8,700 bases of DNA from Deltaproteobacteria bacterium (GCA_019307665.1 JAFDJC010000128.1:1-8700), one strand, 5' to 3'; shown: positions 1 through 6,791, counted from the first letter of the stretch. Numbers and translations are program-made. Notes: generated by a model from the letters alone, not told the origin.

Positions 1-2
1 TT

Positions 3-284
3 ATTAACGATCTTATACTTGCAGAATTAGTCCCATTTTTAAAAGTTCGCAATCAACGAAAAATTATTAAATTACTGTATAATATTAAAAAGTTAAGGAT
101 GTCTATTGATTGGGATCAAATTATTGAGTTTCAATTCAAATGTTTGAAAAAAGGTTTAAATGGAATCGGTATTCCTGATCTAATACTTGCTCAAAACACA
201 AAACAAAATCGCTGTGAAATTTACTCACTTGATAACCATTTTAAACTTATGAAAGATATTCTTAATTTCCAGTTGCTTGTTTAA
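3..284 (+). CDS. VapC-like PIN-domain ribonuclease toxin, C-terminal part (5' end outside window)
   Basis: The frame is open from the window edge to a TAA at 282-284. The first in-frame ATG (99) lies inside the domain, so the gene is partial rather than starting there. Three of the four acidic PIN-domain positions can be seen: Glu in LILAELVP near the left edge, Asp in GIGIPDLILAQ, and Asp in YSLDNHF close to the C-terminus. The first Asp would lie before the window. VapC toxins are Mg2+-dependent RNases paired with an antitoxin, usually encoded just upstream, which cannot be seen here. The stop is 14 bases before csaA. By hand count positions 1-284 are about 26% GC, well below csaA and the later genes, which suggests horizontal acquisition. 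Family call is fairly firm; activity and substrate are unknown. Confidence 0.75.
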   Translation: MNDLILAELVPFLKVRNQRKIIKLLYNIKKLRMSIDWDQIIEFQFKCLKKGLNGIGIPDLILAQNTKQNRCEIYSLDNHFKLMKDILNFQLLV

Positions 285-298
285 AAATAAGGTACATA

Positions 299-637
299 AT
301 GAAGCATATTGAATGGAGTGATTTTCAAAAAGTAGACATAAGGGTTGGAACCGTCATTGAAGCAGATGATTTTCCGGAGGCCAAAAAACCCGCTTTTAAA
401 CTGAAAGTCGACTTTGGTGAGGAAATCGGCATCAGAAAAGCAAGTGCACAAATTACCGACCTTTACACAAAAGAAAGCTTGTTGGGTAAGCGTGTAATAG
501 CAGTTATAAATTTTTTACCCAAACAAATCGGCCCGATTATGTCTGAGTGCCTGATCACGGGATTTCATAGAGAGGATGGGGCGATTGTCCTGGCGGTACC
601 TGACGATGAAGTGCCAAATGGCGCATGTCTTTCCTGA
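299..637 (+). CDS. csaA: CsaA-type tRNA-binding domain protein (putative chaperone)
   Basis: The product is 112 residues, the usual CsaA length (about 110). It consists of a single OB-fold tRNA-binding domain like the C-terminal domain of bacterial MetRS and the Arc1p/EMAP family. Visible signatures are VDIRVGTVIEA (12-22), the Ser-Ala-Gln-Ile-Thr stretch (49-53), and the long conserved block around NFLPKQIGPIMSE (71-83) followed by LITGF. CsaA forms a dimer in the cytoplasm, binds tRNA and has been described as a secretion-related chaperone in Bacillus. ATG 299 has a modest TAAGG Shine-Dalgarno six bases upstream. It follows the PIN toxin fragment by 14 bases but has ordinary GC content, so the two are probably functionally unrelated. 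It converges on the carboxypeptidase gene with only 29 bases between the stop codons, and I see no strong terminator there. Confidence 0.93.
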   Translation: MKHIEWSDFQKVDIRVGTVIEADDFPEAKKPAFKLKVDFGEEIGIRKASAQITDLYTKESLLGKRVIAVINFLPKQIGPIMSECLITGFHREDGAIVLAVPDDEVPNGACLS

Positions 638-666
638 CTCGCGTAGTGATCGAATAGAGCTTCTAG

Positions 667-1902
667 TCAAAATACAGGTGAAGATTGTTTTGAAACCAGC
701 TGCAATATCTTTTTCATAACCGGTTTGGTGGATTTGCCGGGTGTGTTCATCATGATGACGTAGTAAAAAAGGCTGCCGTCACTTTGTTCTATATATCCGG
801 CACGCGTACTGATGCCATCTAAAGTTCCTGTTTTATAAAAAACCGTTCCTTCTCTGCGCATGAGATAACGGTAAGGTTCAAATGCTTCAAGAACTTTAAT
901 AAATGTCTTCGCCGACATTCGGTTTTGCCTTGAAATACCGGAACCTTCTTTTAAATCCAGGTCATGGTCTTTTATTTTTAGAACACAATCAGCGTATTTT
1001 CGTGCTGCCTTGAGGCCCTTTTCCAGGGTTCCGGGTGGACCGAACATTTCAGCGCCGGCGGTGACAAGCATCTGGCCTGCGATGAAATTATTTGAATAAA
1101 GAAGAAGTCTGGTGATTAAATCTTCCATCGGAATGTTTGACAAATAGCGTAACACCAACTTGTCTTCTGTTTCCGACACCCGCCCGCGCCTGATTCTGCC
1201 GGTTGAATTAATACCTTTACTTTTTAAAAACCAGCGTATCAAATGCCCTGCGTAAAGTGCTATTTCATCATTATCCCTGGAAAGTATTATTCTTCCTTTA
1301 CCAAGAGATGAAGCAGCTATGCGGGGAAGAATAAAAGGCAAAAGCGGAGTTTGCGGTTCGGCGCTGATATAGCCTCCGTTATGTGAACGCCTGAAATTGA
1401 CGGTATTGAAATTTACCGATAGCGCATTGTTCGGGGCATCATAGGGTTCTATGGAATAGCCGGATGTGCCCGGAATAATGATCGGATTCATAAAAAATGA
1501 ATCATCAATGAGTATGTCGTTAAAGCTGTCAATTCGCCTTGCCAGAAGATCTGCTATGTCGGCGAGGGCTTCAGATGTCAGAAGAGGATCGCCAAAGCCC
1601 TTTATTTTAAGGTGATGATCTTTATCAAGATAAAATTCGGTTTTAAACCTGTAGTCACGTCCAAGCGTATGAATGGACACCAGTGATGTAAAGATTTTAA
1701 GAATAGATGCGGGAACCAGTTTTATATCGGCATTTTCAGAATAAAGTGTTTTGCCGTTGGAAAAGGTAACCAGAACAGCATCGGTGTCGTCTAACATTGC
1801 GCTGATATCGTTTTGAGTATTCGCTGCCATTGATATACAGCAAAAGAAAACCATGAGAAGTGAAAAGAAAAGGAGAATTGGTAATGAGAGTTTTAGTTTC
1901 AT
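667..1902 (-). CDS. dacB: D-alanyl-D-alanine carboxypeptidase/endopeptidase, PBP4 (peptidase S13) family
   Basis: This penicillin-binding protein trims peptidoglycan stem peptides in the periplasm. From ATG 1902 the product is 411 residues. It starts with a signal peptide: Lys residues, a hydrophobic run (about 4-22), then a Ser-Met-Ala cleavage-like site. All three active-site motifs of serine PBPs are present: SILK (Ser66, Lys69), SNN (270-272) and KTG (357-359). Other S13 blocks are visible: DDSFF, NNALSVNFN and EGSGISRQNR. E. coli PBP4 is longer (about 477 residues), so this is a shortish member. An in-frame TTG at 1926 would add eight residues and overlap dtd by 17 bases. I prefer the ATG, seven bases after the dtd stop, because the peptide then begins Met-Lys; neither start has a clear Shine-Dalgarno. 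It is probably cotranscribed with dtd. Confidence 0.9.
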   Translation of the reverse strand: MKLKLSLPILLFFSLLMVFFCCISMAANTQNDISAMLDDTDAVLVTFSNGKTLYSENADIKLVPASILKIFTSLVSIHTLGRDYRFKTEFYLDKDHHLKIKGFGDPLLTSEALADIADLLARRIDSFNDILIDDSFFMNPIIIPGTSGYSIEPYDAPNNALSVNFNTVNFRRSHNGGYISAEPQTPLLPFILPRIAASSLGKGRIILSRDNDEIALYAGHLIRWFLKSKGINSTGRIRRGRVSETEDKLVLRYLSNIPMEDLITRLLLYSNNFIAGQMLVTAGAEMFGPPGTLEKGLKAARKYADCVLKIKDHDLDLKEGSGISRQNRMSAKTFIKVLEAFEPYRYLMRREGTVFYKTGTLDGISTRAGYIEQSDGSLFYYVIMMNTPGKSTKPVMKKILQLVSKQSSPVF

Positions 1903-1909
1903 TGAGACA

Positions 1910-2350
1910 TCATTTGCTTTCAACAATCAATGTCACCGGACCGTCATTCACAAGTGATACATCCATCATCGCTCGAAATTGACCGGTCTGGACACTGATT
2001 CCTTTCAGGCTTACTTTTTCAACAAAGTGGCGATAGAGATTGTCAGCCTTTTCCGGGCCTGCGGCGCTGACGAAAGAGGGCCTGCGTCCTTTACGACAGT
2101 CTCCCAGAAGCGTAAATTGAGAAACAACAAGCATTTCTCCTTTGATATCAAGCAGGGAAAGGTTCATTTTGTTGTTTTCATCCTGAAAGATCCTCAGGTT
2201 GGTAATTTTATCAGCAAGGTAGTCGGCATCTTTGGTGTTGTCTTCCCTGGCAATCCCCAGAAGAACCATTAATCCGGGTCCGATTTTACCGATGACGTTA
2301 TTGTCGACGACAACACGGCTATTTTTAACTCTCTGTATGACAGCTCGCAT
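1910..2350 (-). CDS. dtd: D-aminoacyl-tRNA deacylase
   Basis: Dtd hydrolyses D-amino acids (and mischarged glycine) from tRNA in the cytoplasm, keeping D-residues out of proteins. Starting at ATG 2350 gives 146 residues, the standard length (about 145), and the typical opening MRAVIQRV. An upstream in-frame start at 2386 would add twelve unrelated residues and is rejected. The two catalytic-pocket signatures are present: SQFTLLGDCRKGRRPSF (contains SQxxL) and, near the C-terminus, NDGPVT (the NxGPVT cross-subunit Gly-cisPro motif, here Gly-Pro). The protein acts as a dimer. A weak ACGGAAA ribosome site precedes the ATG. The gene lies 106 bases behind the kinase gene on the same strand and runs directly into the carboxypeptidase gene. 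Confidence 0.96.
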   Translation of the reverse strand: MRAVIQRVKNSRVVVDNNVIGKIGPGLMVLLGIAREDNTKDADYLADKITNLRIFQDENNKMNLSLLDIKGEMLVVSQFTLLGDCRKGRRPSFVSAAGPEKADNLYRHFVEKVSLKGISVQTGQFRAMMDVSLVNDGPVTLIVESK

Positions 2351-2456
2351 TCTGGTTTCCGTATCAAAAACAGCATATCTGTTCAATCGATTGTTTTAGG
2401 CGATCGCTCTATGCAATTGCTTTAGCTTGCTATGTTATTCCAAATTTTGATAAAAC

Positions 2457-4877
2457 TCAAACTCTAACCGCCATGGCGTTTGAAACAATGCCGAACATTA
2501 GTGTTAAAAGATCAAAGGCAGATATCTTTTGAGTTGGGTTCCTTAATAAAGAAATAATATGCACAGCTTTTTCTTCATTCAGTTTTAGCTTTGAAAGTTC
2601 ATGAAGCATTTCCACAGCGTTTCTATTCACTGTCCTTTCGGACTCAGGATTTTTATTCCTGTTTTCCCATTTTAATTTCAGTTTTGCAATCTGTTGGTGA
2701 CTGGCTAATTTGAGCTGAGCCAGTTGCTCTTTGTCTTTGAATTGTGTCTGGTTTTCAATTAATTGTTTTATTGCCAAGGCGATAAGCTCCATATTTTTTC
2801 GGGCTTCATCATGCAGCATACTTATAACATTTTCCGGAATTATGGGAACAATGGTTTTGAGCTTTATAATATTTTTTTCCAGCTTGTTTTCGAATTCTAG
2901 AGATGCATTTAGCCAGAAGGATTGGTTGAGATTCGCTATAATGCCTGGTAGGGGTTTTTTTGCAGCCATCGTTTTTTGAATTTTTATTTTTACAGCAATC
3001 AGATTTTTTGCTGTCTGTTCAAAAAGAATATCACCGGTTATAACTTTATAAATCATCGCGATGGTTGCATACCAATCTTGTAAATGAAGAACGCGGGGAA
3101 GATCGGAAAATAATTGAATGATCAAATCATTTTGAAACAATTGAGAGGGTGTTGCATAAAAAGGTGTTCCGCCAAGTTTTGGTTGGCTTATTTGATGATC
3201 ATTATTTGTGTCTATATCTACAGCGGTTTCAACGTCAATCAGGCCGATATTAAACTGATCCGGTGAAGTTAAAAACTGCGGATATGCGGACTGCTCCCCG
3301 GCAACAAGTAGGTTGTCGGGCTTAAGATCGCGCATGGCGACACTCTTTTTGGCCAGCCAAGTCAATAATTCAAGAAGGTTTGAAGAGATGCTGGAAATTT
3401 GTGATTTGTTACGCATAAATGCTTTAGCGGCAATCTGGTTTTTTACTATTTCACGGTATTTTTCTGCCACTTTGGAATAGCGATCAAGTATATTTTCTGA
3501 AAGTTTGTTAATACGGTCAAAAGGATGGATGTCAGTTGTTGCCCTTTGTTGGGTTATCTCCTCACCCGAAAGGCGGGTTAAAAACCATTCCCTGATTTTG
3601 TATTGATGTACCTCGGTCGGGTTGTCAGATTCTGCCAGGAGTTTTTTTATGGCCTGTTCATATTCGGTATATATGTTCTGAAGTTTCCGGCATAACTGCT
3701 CGTTCTCCTGGCCGTATCTACCTGTAAACTCTTGTTCACGCCAGATAATTTCATGGTTTTTTGATATTTCATCTGTGAATCTGTTTTTTAATTCATGTAT
3801 GTTGTCAATAATGTGGCCTAGAAAGAAGTATTTAGATAGATCCATAAAATAAACCAATGTATTGTCTATTTTTAAGTGGCTTTGTTTTTCAGCGTGGTTT
3901 GTCAGCCATCTGGTGTATCTTTCCTCTCTCTTATTTAAGGTAAGCTCAGCTTCGTCATGAAATCGATGAATGATTTTCATGATGACCGAAATTTTTGGAA
4001 TAATACATTCCCTGGGCGCGAGTTTGTCTACGATTTGCCTTTCTTTTCTTATATTTTCAATGTAGGTCTGAAAATTATTCAGCGGTGTTGGAGGAATTTT
4101 TACCACCATATGGACATCATAAATAACATAAAAGCATTTGCTTTTACTGCCGCTCTCCTCTCCGATTGCCCCGATCGTCATACGTCTTGAGCGCCATTCG
4201 TTTTCCAGCCTGACTTTCAGTTCATAAATCATTCCTGAACCGGAGGGTTGTGAATCTGCGGGAACAAATTTAACGGGAGCATTATCAGGAGCATCTATTT
4301 GAATTCTGTAAAGGTCGAGAAAAAACAGAACGATTCTGTCCTGATCAGAGAGGTTTTTTGTTTTGAATCGGGTAGAGACGGTTAGTGCCGGTTCTTCGGA
4401 CGTTTCTTCATCCGATGCTTTATCAGAAACTTTTGCTTTAGTCTTGATAAGTGGTCTGAGTATCTTAATTAATACAGCGATGATCAGTATAAAGAGTATC
4501 CATGGAATGAGGGTAATCAGGCCGGATATTAAACTGTCGGTGATAGTTTTTATGCCAATGCCGTCTGATTTAAAAATATTATTTAGTTTGGATTGTATTT
4601 TAACGATTATGGATTTTGCAATATAGCTTCCCTGCTTGCTCTGCCGAGCATCTCCTTTTCCAATATATTCTACATCGTTCTCTGCGAGGATGCTAACATT
4701 CCAATTCTTTTGATAATAGACGAGTTGCCTTTTGGTCCAGGTGCTATCAGCATCAATGATAATGCCGTTTTTAAGATATATGATGTCTTTTTCAATGATC
4801 CAGTCATGGTTCCAGCAGAAGATGCCGGCTAATATCAGTATGACTGTAAAAAAGAGTATGAATATTTTTTTACTCAT
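2457..4877 (-). CDS. Membrane-anchored divergent Ser/Thr protein kinase-like protein
   Basis: Residue numbers here start at TTG 4883 (808 residues). ATG 4877, two codons later, is the likelier start (806). TM1 is about 6-24 and TM2 about 118-143, which puts a 90-residue segment outside. That segment contains DIIYLKNG and a D-x-x-W-to-VYY stretch (33-57). The kinase core has a loose Gly loop (Gly238, 241, 245), a beta-3 Lys (VVKIP, Lys262), a possible alpha-C Glu281, a catalytic loop MRDLKPDNLL (Asp519, Lys521, Asn524), DVE at 550 in place of DFG, GGTPFYATPS (571-580) in place of GTPxYMAPE, and DWYATIAMIYKVITGD (603-618) matching the alpha-F Asp-Trp helix. About 257 residues separate Lys262 and Asp519, far more than the roughly 95 usual, and much of this looks helical and charged. 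The C-terminal 130 residues are also helix-rich. The catalytic Lys/Asp/Asn/Asp set is intact, so activity is plausible. The signal and targets are unknown. Confidence 0.8.
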   Translation of the reverse strand: MSKKIFILFFTVILILAGIFCWNHDWIIEKDIIYLKNGIIIDADSTWTKRQLVYYQKNWNVSILAENDVEYIGKGDARQSKQGSYIAKSIIVKIQSKLNNIFKSDGIGIKTITDSLISGLITLIPWILFILIIAVLIKILRPLIKTKAKVSDKASDEETSEEPALTVSTRFKTKNLSDQDRIVLFFLDLYRIQIDAPDNAPVKFVPADSQPSGSGMIYELKVRLENEWRSRRMTIGAIGEESGSKSKCFYVIYDVHMVVKIPPTPLNNFQTYIENIRKERQIVDKLAPRECIIPKISVIMKIIHRFHDEAELTLNKREERYTRWLTNHAEKQSHLKIDNTLVYFMDLSKYFFLGHIIDNIHELKNRFTDEISKNHEIIWREQEFTGRYGQENEQLCRKLQNIYTEYEQAIKKLLAESDNPTEVHQYKIREWFLTRLSGEEITQQRATTDIHPFDRINKLSENILDRYSKVAEKYREIVKNQIAAKAFMRNKSQISSISSNLLELLTWLAKKSVAMRDLKPDNLLVAGEQSAYPQFLTSPDQFNIGLIDVETAVDIDTNNDHQISQPKLGGTPFYATPSQLFQNDLIIQLFSDLPRVLHLQDWYATIAMIYKVITGDILFEQTAKNLIAVKIKIQKTMAAKKPLPGIIANLNQSFWLNASLEFENKLEKNIIKLKTIVPIIPENVISMLHDEARKNMELIALAIKQLIENQTQFKDKEQLAQLKLASHQQIAKLKLKWENRNKNPESERTVNRNAVEMLHELSKLKLNEEKAVHIISLLRNPTQKISAFDLLTLMFGIVSNAMAVRV

Positions 4878-4925
4878 GTTCAAATGCGTATATATTTTTA
4901 AGCTTTTAAAATTAGACTTTAAACG

Positions 4926-4954
4926 ATACTATATATTAATAAATGATTTCTCAA
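4926..4954 (-). promoter_or_regulatory. Possible sigma70-type promoter for the kinase gene
   Basis: Reading the minus strand, TTGAGA (4954-4949) resembles a -35 box. It is followed after 17 bases by TAGTAT (4931-4926), or after 15 bases by TATAGT (4933-4928), as a -10 box. This sits about 50 bases before ATG 4877 in a very AT-rich divergent region. In such AT-rich DNA chance matches are common, so this is only a candidate. Confidence 0.35.
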
Positions 4955-4984
4955 GTATCTATTTCGGTTACGGCAAATAATACG

Positions 4985-4996
4985 TTAATATATTAA
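4985..4996. repeat. 12-base perfect palindrome in the divergent intergenic region
   Basis: TTAATATATTAA is self-complementary and lies 27 bases before the preferred pgeF start. It overlaps a TATATT that could serve as a -10 box for pgeF, but I find no convincing -35 partner at 16-18 bases. It could be an operator or simply AT-rich promoter DNA. Confidence 0.3.
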
Positions 4997-5012
4997 ATAC
5001 ATTATGTTGCAT

Positions 5013-5017
5013 GGAGG
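5013..5017 (+). promoter_or_regulatory. Ribosome binding site that decides the pgeF start
   Basis: A perfect GGAGG lies five bases before TTG 5023, which is in frame with the longer ATG 5011 reading. The ATG at 5011 would place this site inside its own second codon and has no purine-rich site upstream. This favours the TTG start. Confidence 0.6.
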
Positions 5018-5022
5018 ATGTG

Positions 5023-5793
5023 TTGATTTTAAAGAATAAGAATGGTCTGTCTTTTTATCAATTCCCGAACTTTAGCCGATTCAGAGAGATAATTCATGGT
5101 GTATTTACCAGGGAATCAGGCTTTAGCAAGCCGCCATTTAACTGTCTCAACATTGGCCTGAATGTAGGAGATGATGTAAAAAACGTGCATAAAAACAGGC
5201 GTGTAATTTTGGAATGCATGGACGGTTTACAGCCTGTTTTTTTAAAACAGGTACATGGAACGGCTGTTATTAAAATTGATGAACAAAGCATAGCAAGTGG
5301 CGGATTGCCCGGCAGGTATTTGGAAGGTGATGCAATGGTTACAAGCTTGCCCGGAATAATGCCTGTTATTCAAGTAGCCGATTGTCAGCCTGTTTTTCTT
5401 TTTGATCCAACCGGGAAAGTTGTCGCAAATATCCATTCAGGTTGGCAAGGCAGCATAAAGAATATCATTGGCCACACAATCAACTGCATGTCAGTTGATT
5501 TCGACAGCAGACCTTCTGATATTATTGCAGGAGTAGGACCATCACTGGGCCCATGCTGTGCAGAATTCAGGAACTATCGCACAGAAATTCCCAAACAATT
5601 CTGGAAATACGAAATCGGCAATCGCTATTTCGACTTTTGGTCGATAAGTCGTGACCAGCTGATTGCGGCCGGTGTTTTGCCTGAAAATATTTCCATCAGT
5701 GGAATCTGTACCTTCTGCAGCAGCGATTTGTTTTTTTCCTATAGAAAAGAAGTGACAACCGGAAGGTTTGCTGCAGTTATCGGAATGGCGTGA
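5023..5793 (+). CDS. pgeF: Peptidoglycan editing factor PgeF / YfiH-type multicopper oxidase-like (laccase domain) protein
   Basis: The product is 256 residues from TTG 5023, or 260 from ATG 5011. YfiH/PgeF proteins are cytoplasmic. In E. coli PgeF helps keep L-Ser out of peptidoglycan stem peptides, and relatives show purine nucleoside (adenosine) phosphorylase/deaminase activity; older names call them polyphenol oxidase. In numbering from 5011 the metal/active-site triad is clear: His82 in LKQVHGT, Cys125 in VADCQPV and His142 in NIHSGWQG. Also conserved are HGVFTR near the start, NIGLNVGDD, GPSLGPCCAEF (176-186) and the C-terminal CTFCSSDLFFSYRKE with TGRFAAVIG. The length is normal for the family. 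The gene is divergent from the kinase and 118 bases upstream of the pyrK-like gene. The presence of another wall-related gene (dacB) nearby may be coincidence. Confidence 0.93.
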   Translation: MILKNKNGLSFYQFPNFSRFREIIHGVFTRESGFSKPPFNCLNIGLNVGDDVKNVHKNRRVILECMDGLQPVFLKQVHGTAVIKIDEQSIASGGLPGRYLEGDAMVTSLPGIMPVIQVADCQPVFLFDPTGKVVANIHSGWQGSIKNIIGHTINCMSVDFDSRPSDIIAGVGPSLGPCCAEFRNYRTEIPKQFWKYEIGNRYFDFWSISRDQLIAAGVLPENISISGICTFCSSDLFFSYRKEVTTGRFAAVIGMA

Positions 5794-5821
5794 TGTAGGT
5801 AAAATAATAACAATGTTGCTG

Positions 5822-5841
5822 ATCTGTTTGCAGGAACAGAT
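5822..5841 (+). repeat. Inverted repeat in the pgeF-pyrK gap
   Basis: ATCTGTT (5822-5828) and AACAGAT (5835-5841) are exact complements around a six-base loop, giving a 7-bp stem. No T-run follows, so it is not a standard intrinsic terminator. It could be a weak attenuating hairpin after pgeF or a protein-binding dyad ahead of the pyrK-atp genes. No convincing promoter could be identified in the rest of this 118-base gap. Confidence 0.35.
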
Positions 5842-5911
5842 ATATTATTGTATGGTTTAGAAAAATTGGTGGCGACAGCCATGTTTATTTTTTATAGAAA
5901 ATAGAGGCCCG

Positions 5912-6715
5912 ATGATTCAGCAGACTGCAAAAGTTTTATGGAATAAAAAAGTCGGTCCTTCCTGCTACAGGCTTGGTCTTGAGACAGGGAGAGGCTATTT
6001 AGATGCAAAACCCGGGCAGTTTATCACGGTTAAAACAGAGGATGGATTCGATCCTCTGCTCAGGCGTCCTTTTTCAATTCACAGGTTGATTGCCGAAAAC
6101 GATAAAGCCTTTCAAGGAATAGAGGTTTTGTTTAAAGTAGTCGGCAGATCCACAATGCAATTTTCAAAATTGAAGCCAGGGGATTCACTCAGCATTCTCG
6201 GGCCTCTTGGCCAAGGTTTTTCAATACAGGAATCCCATAGAGAAATAATTATGGTCGCAGGCGGCATCGGCATAGCACCGCTTTTGTTTCTTGCGGAAGT
6301 TTTAGCGGAAAAGGGGATGGATGCTTCGGGTTGTAAGGTTTTAATAGGAGGGGGGACAAAGCAGGACCTGTTGTGTATTGATGATTTTAAGACGCTTAAC
6401 ATTGATACGCATATATCAACGGATGATGGGTCTTGCGGACATAAAGGGTTGATTACCGATCTGCTTGAGGCGGCAATAGAAGAAAATAAACCTGATATAA
6501 TTTTTGCCTGCGGCCCGCATTTGATGCTGAAAGCTGTTGCCGGAATTGCGAACAGCCGGAGCATAAGATGCCAGATATCCCTTGAGACGATCATGGTGTG
6601 CGGTATCGGCGCATGTCTTGGCTGTGCGGTGAGGGTCAAAGATGATTCAGGTAAATACGGTCATGTGTGCGTTGACGGACCGGTATTTGATTCAAGGAAT
6701 ATTTTAATTGACTAA
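5912..6715 (+). CDS. pyrK: Dihydroorotate dehydrogenase electron-transfer subunit-like FAD/2Fe-2S protein (PyrK type)
   Basis: PyrK passes electrons from dihydroorotate oxidation in PyrD (class 1B) to NAD+ through FAD and a 2Fe-2S cluster. The 267-residue product has the ferredoxin-reductase layout. The N-terminal FAD-binding barrel has PGQF (34-37) and RRPFS (51-55). The NAD-binding domain has VAGGIGIAPLLFLAE (115-129) and ACGPHLM (199-205). The C-terminal cluster ligands are Cys230, Cys235, Cys238 and Cys253, spaced C-x4-C-x2-C-x14-C as in PyrK. Length matches the family (about 260). ATG 5912 follows a GAGG four bases upstream. No pyrD lies next to it in this window; the next genes are F0 ATP synthase subunits, in the same direction. 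Related proteins (HydG/NfnA-type or sulfhydrogenase gamma subunits) share the fold, so another redox partner cannot be excluded. Confidence 0.87.
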   Translation: MIQQTAKVLWNKKVGPSCYRLGLETGRGYLDAKPGQFITVKTEDGFDPLLRRPFSIHRLIAENDKAFQGIEVLFKVVGRSTMQFSKLKPGDSLSILGPLGQGFSIQESHREIIMVAGGIGIAPLLFLAEVLAEKGMDASGCKVLIGGGTKQDLLCIDDFKTLNIDTHISTDDGSCGHKGLITDLLEAAIEENKPDIIFACGPHLMLKAVAGIANSRSIRCQISLETIMVCGIGACLGCAVRVKDDSGKYGHVCVDGPVFDSRNILID

Positions 6716-6737
6716 AAGGTATCTGTTATGATAGAAG

Positions 6738-6755
6738 CAACAATTTAAATTGTTG
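6738..6755. repeat. 18-base perfect palindrome between pyrK and atpZ
   Basis: CAACAATTT (6738-6746) followed directly by its exact complement AAATTGTTG (6747-6755). In RNA it could fold as a 6-bp CAACAA/UUGUUG stem with a six-base AT loop. In DNA it is a symmetric site of operator size. It covers the alternative TTG start (6750) of atpZ. It is the longest gapless perfect palindrome I noticed in the window. Confidence 0.5.
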
Positions 6756-6791
6756 GAAGGGATTTTCAAGGAGCTTAGGCGTCTTTATCTG

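Noticed and set aside
638..666. Possible terminator between the convergent csaA and carboxypeptidase genes
   Set aside because: Only a 4-bp TAGA/TCTA stem with a 3-base loop and no T-run; too weak to call.
1979..2272. 97-codon plus-strand frame
   Set aside because: Antisense to dtd, which is well supported by SQFTL and NDGPVT; no family signal.
2400..2407. GCGATCGC as a HIP1-like repeat element
   Set aside because: I noticed only this copy, so there is no sign of a repeat family; kept only as part of the palindrome cluster observation.
3957..4832. Several plus-strand frames of 77-87 codons
   Set aside because: All antisense to the kinase gene, with no ribosome sites or recognisable domains.
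6112..6639. 175-codon open frame on the minus strand
   Set aside because: It lies entirely antisense to pyrK, whose motifs are unambiguous, and the translation shows no domain. It is a codon-bias shadow.
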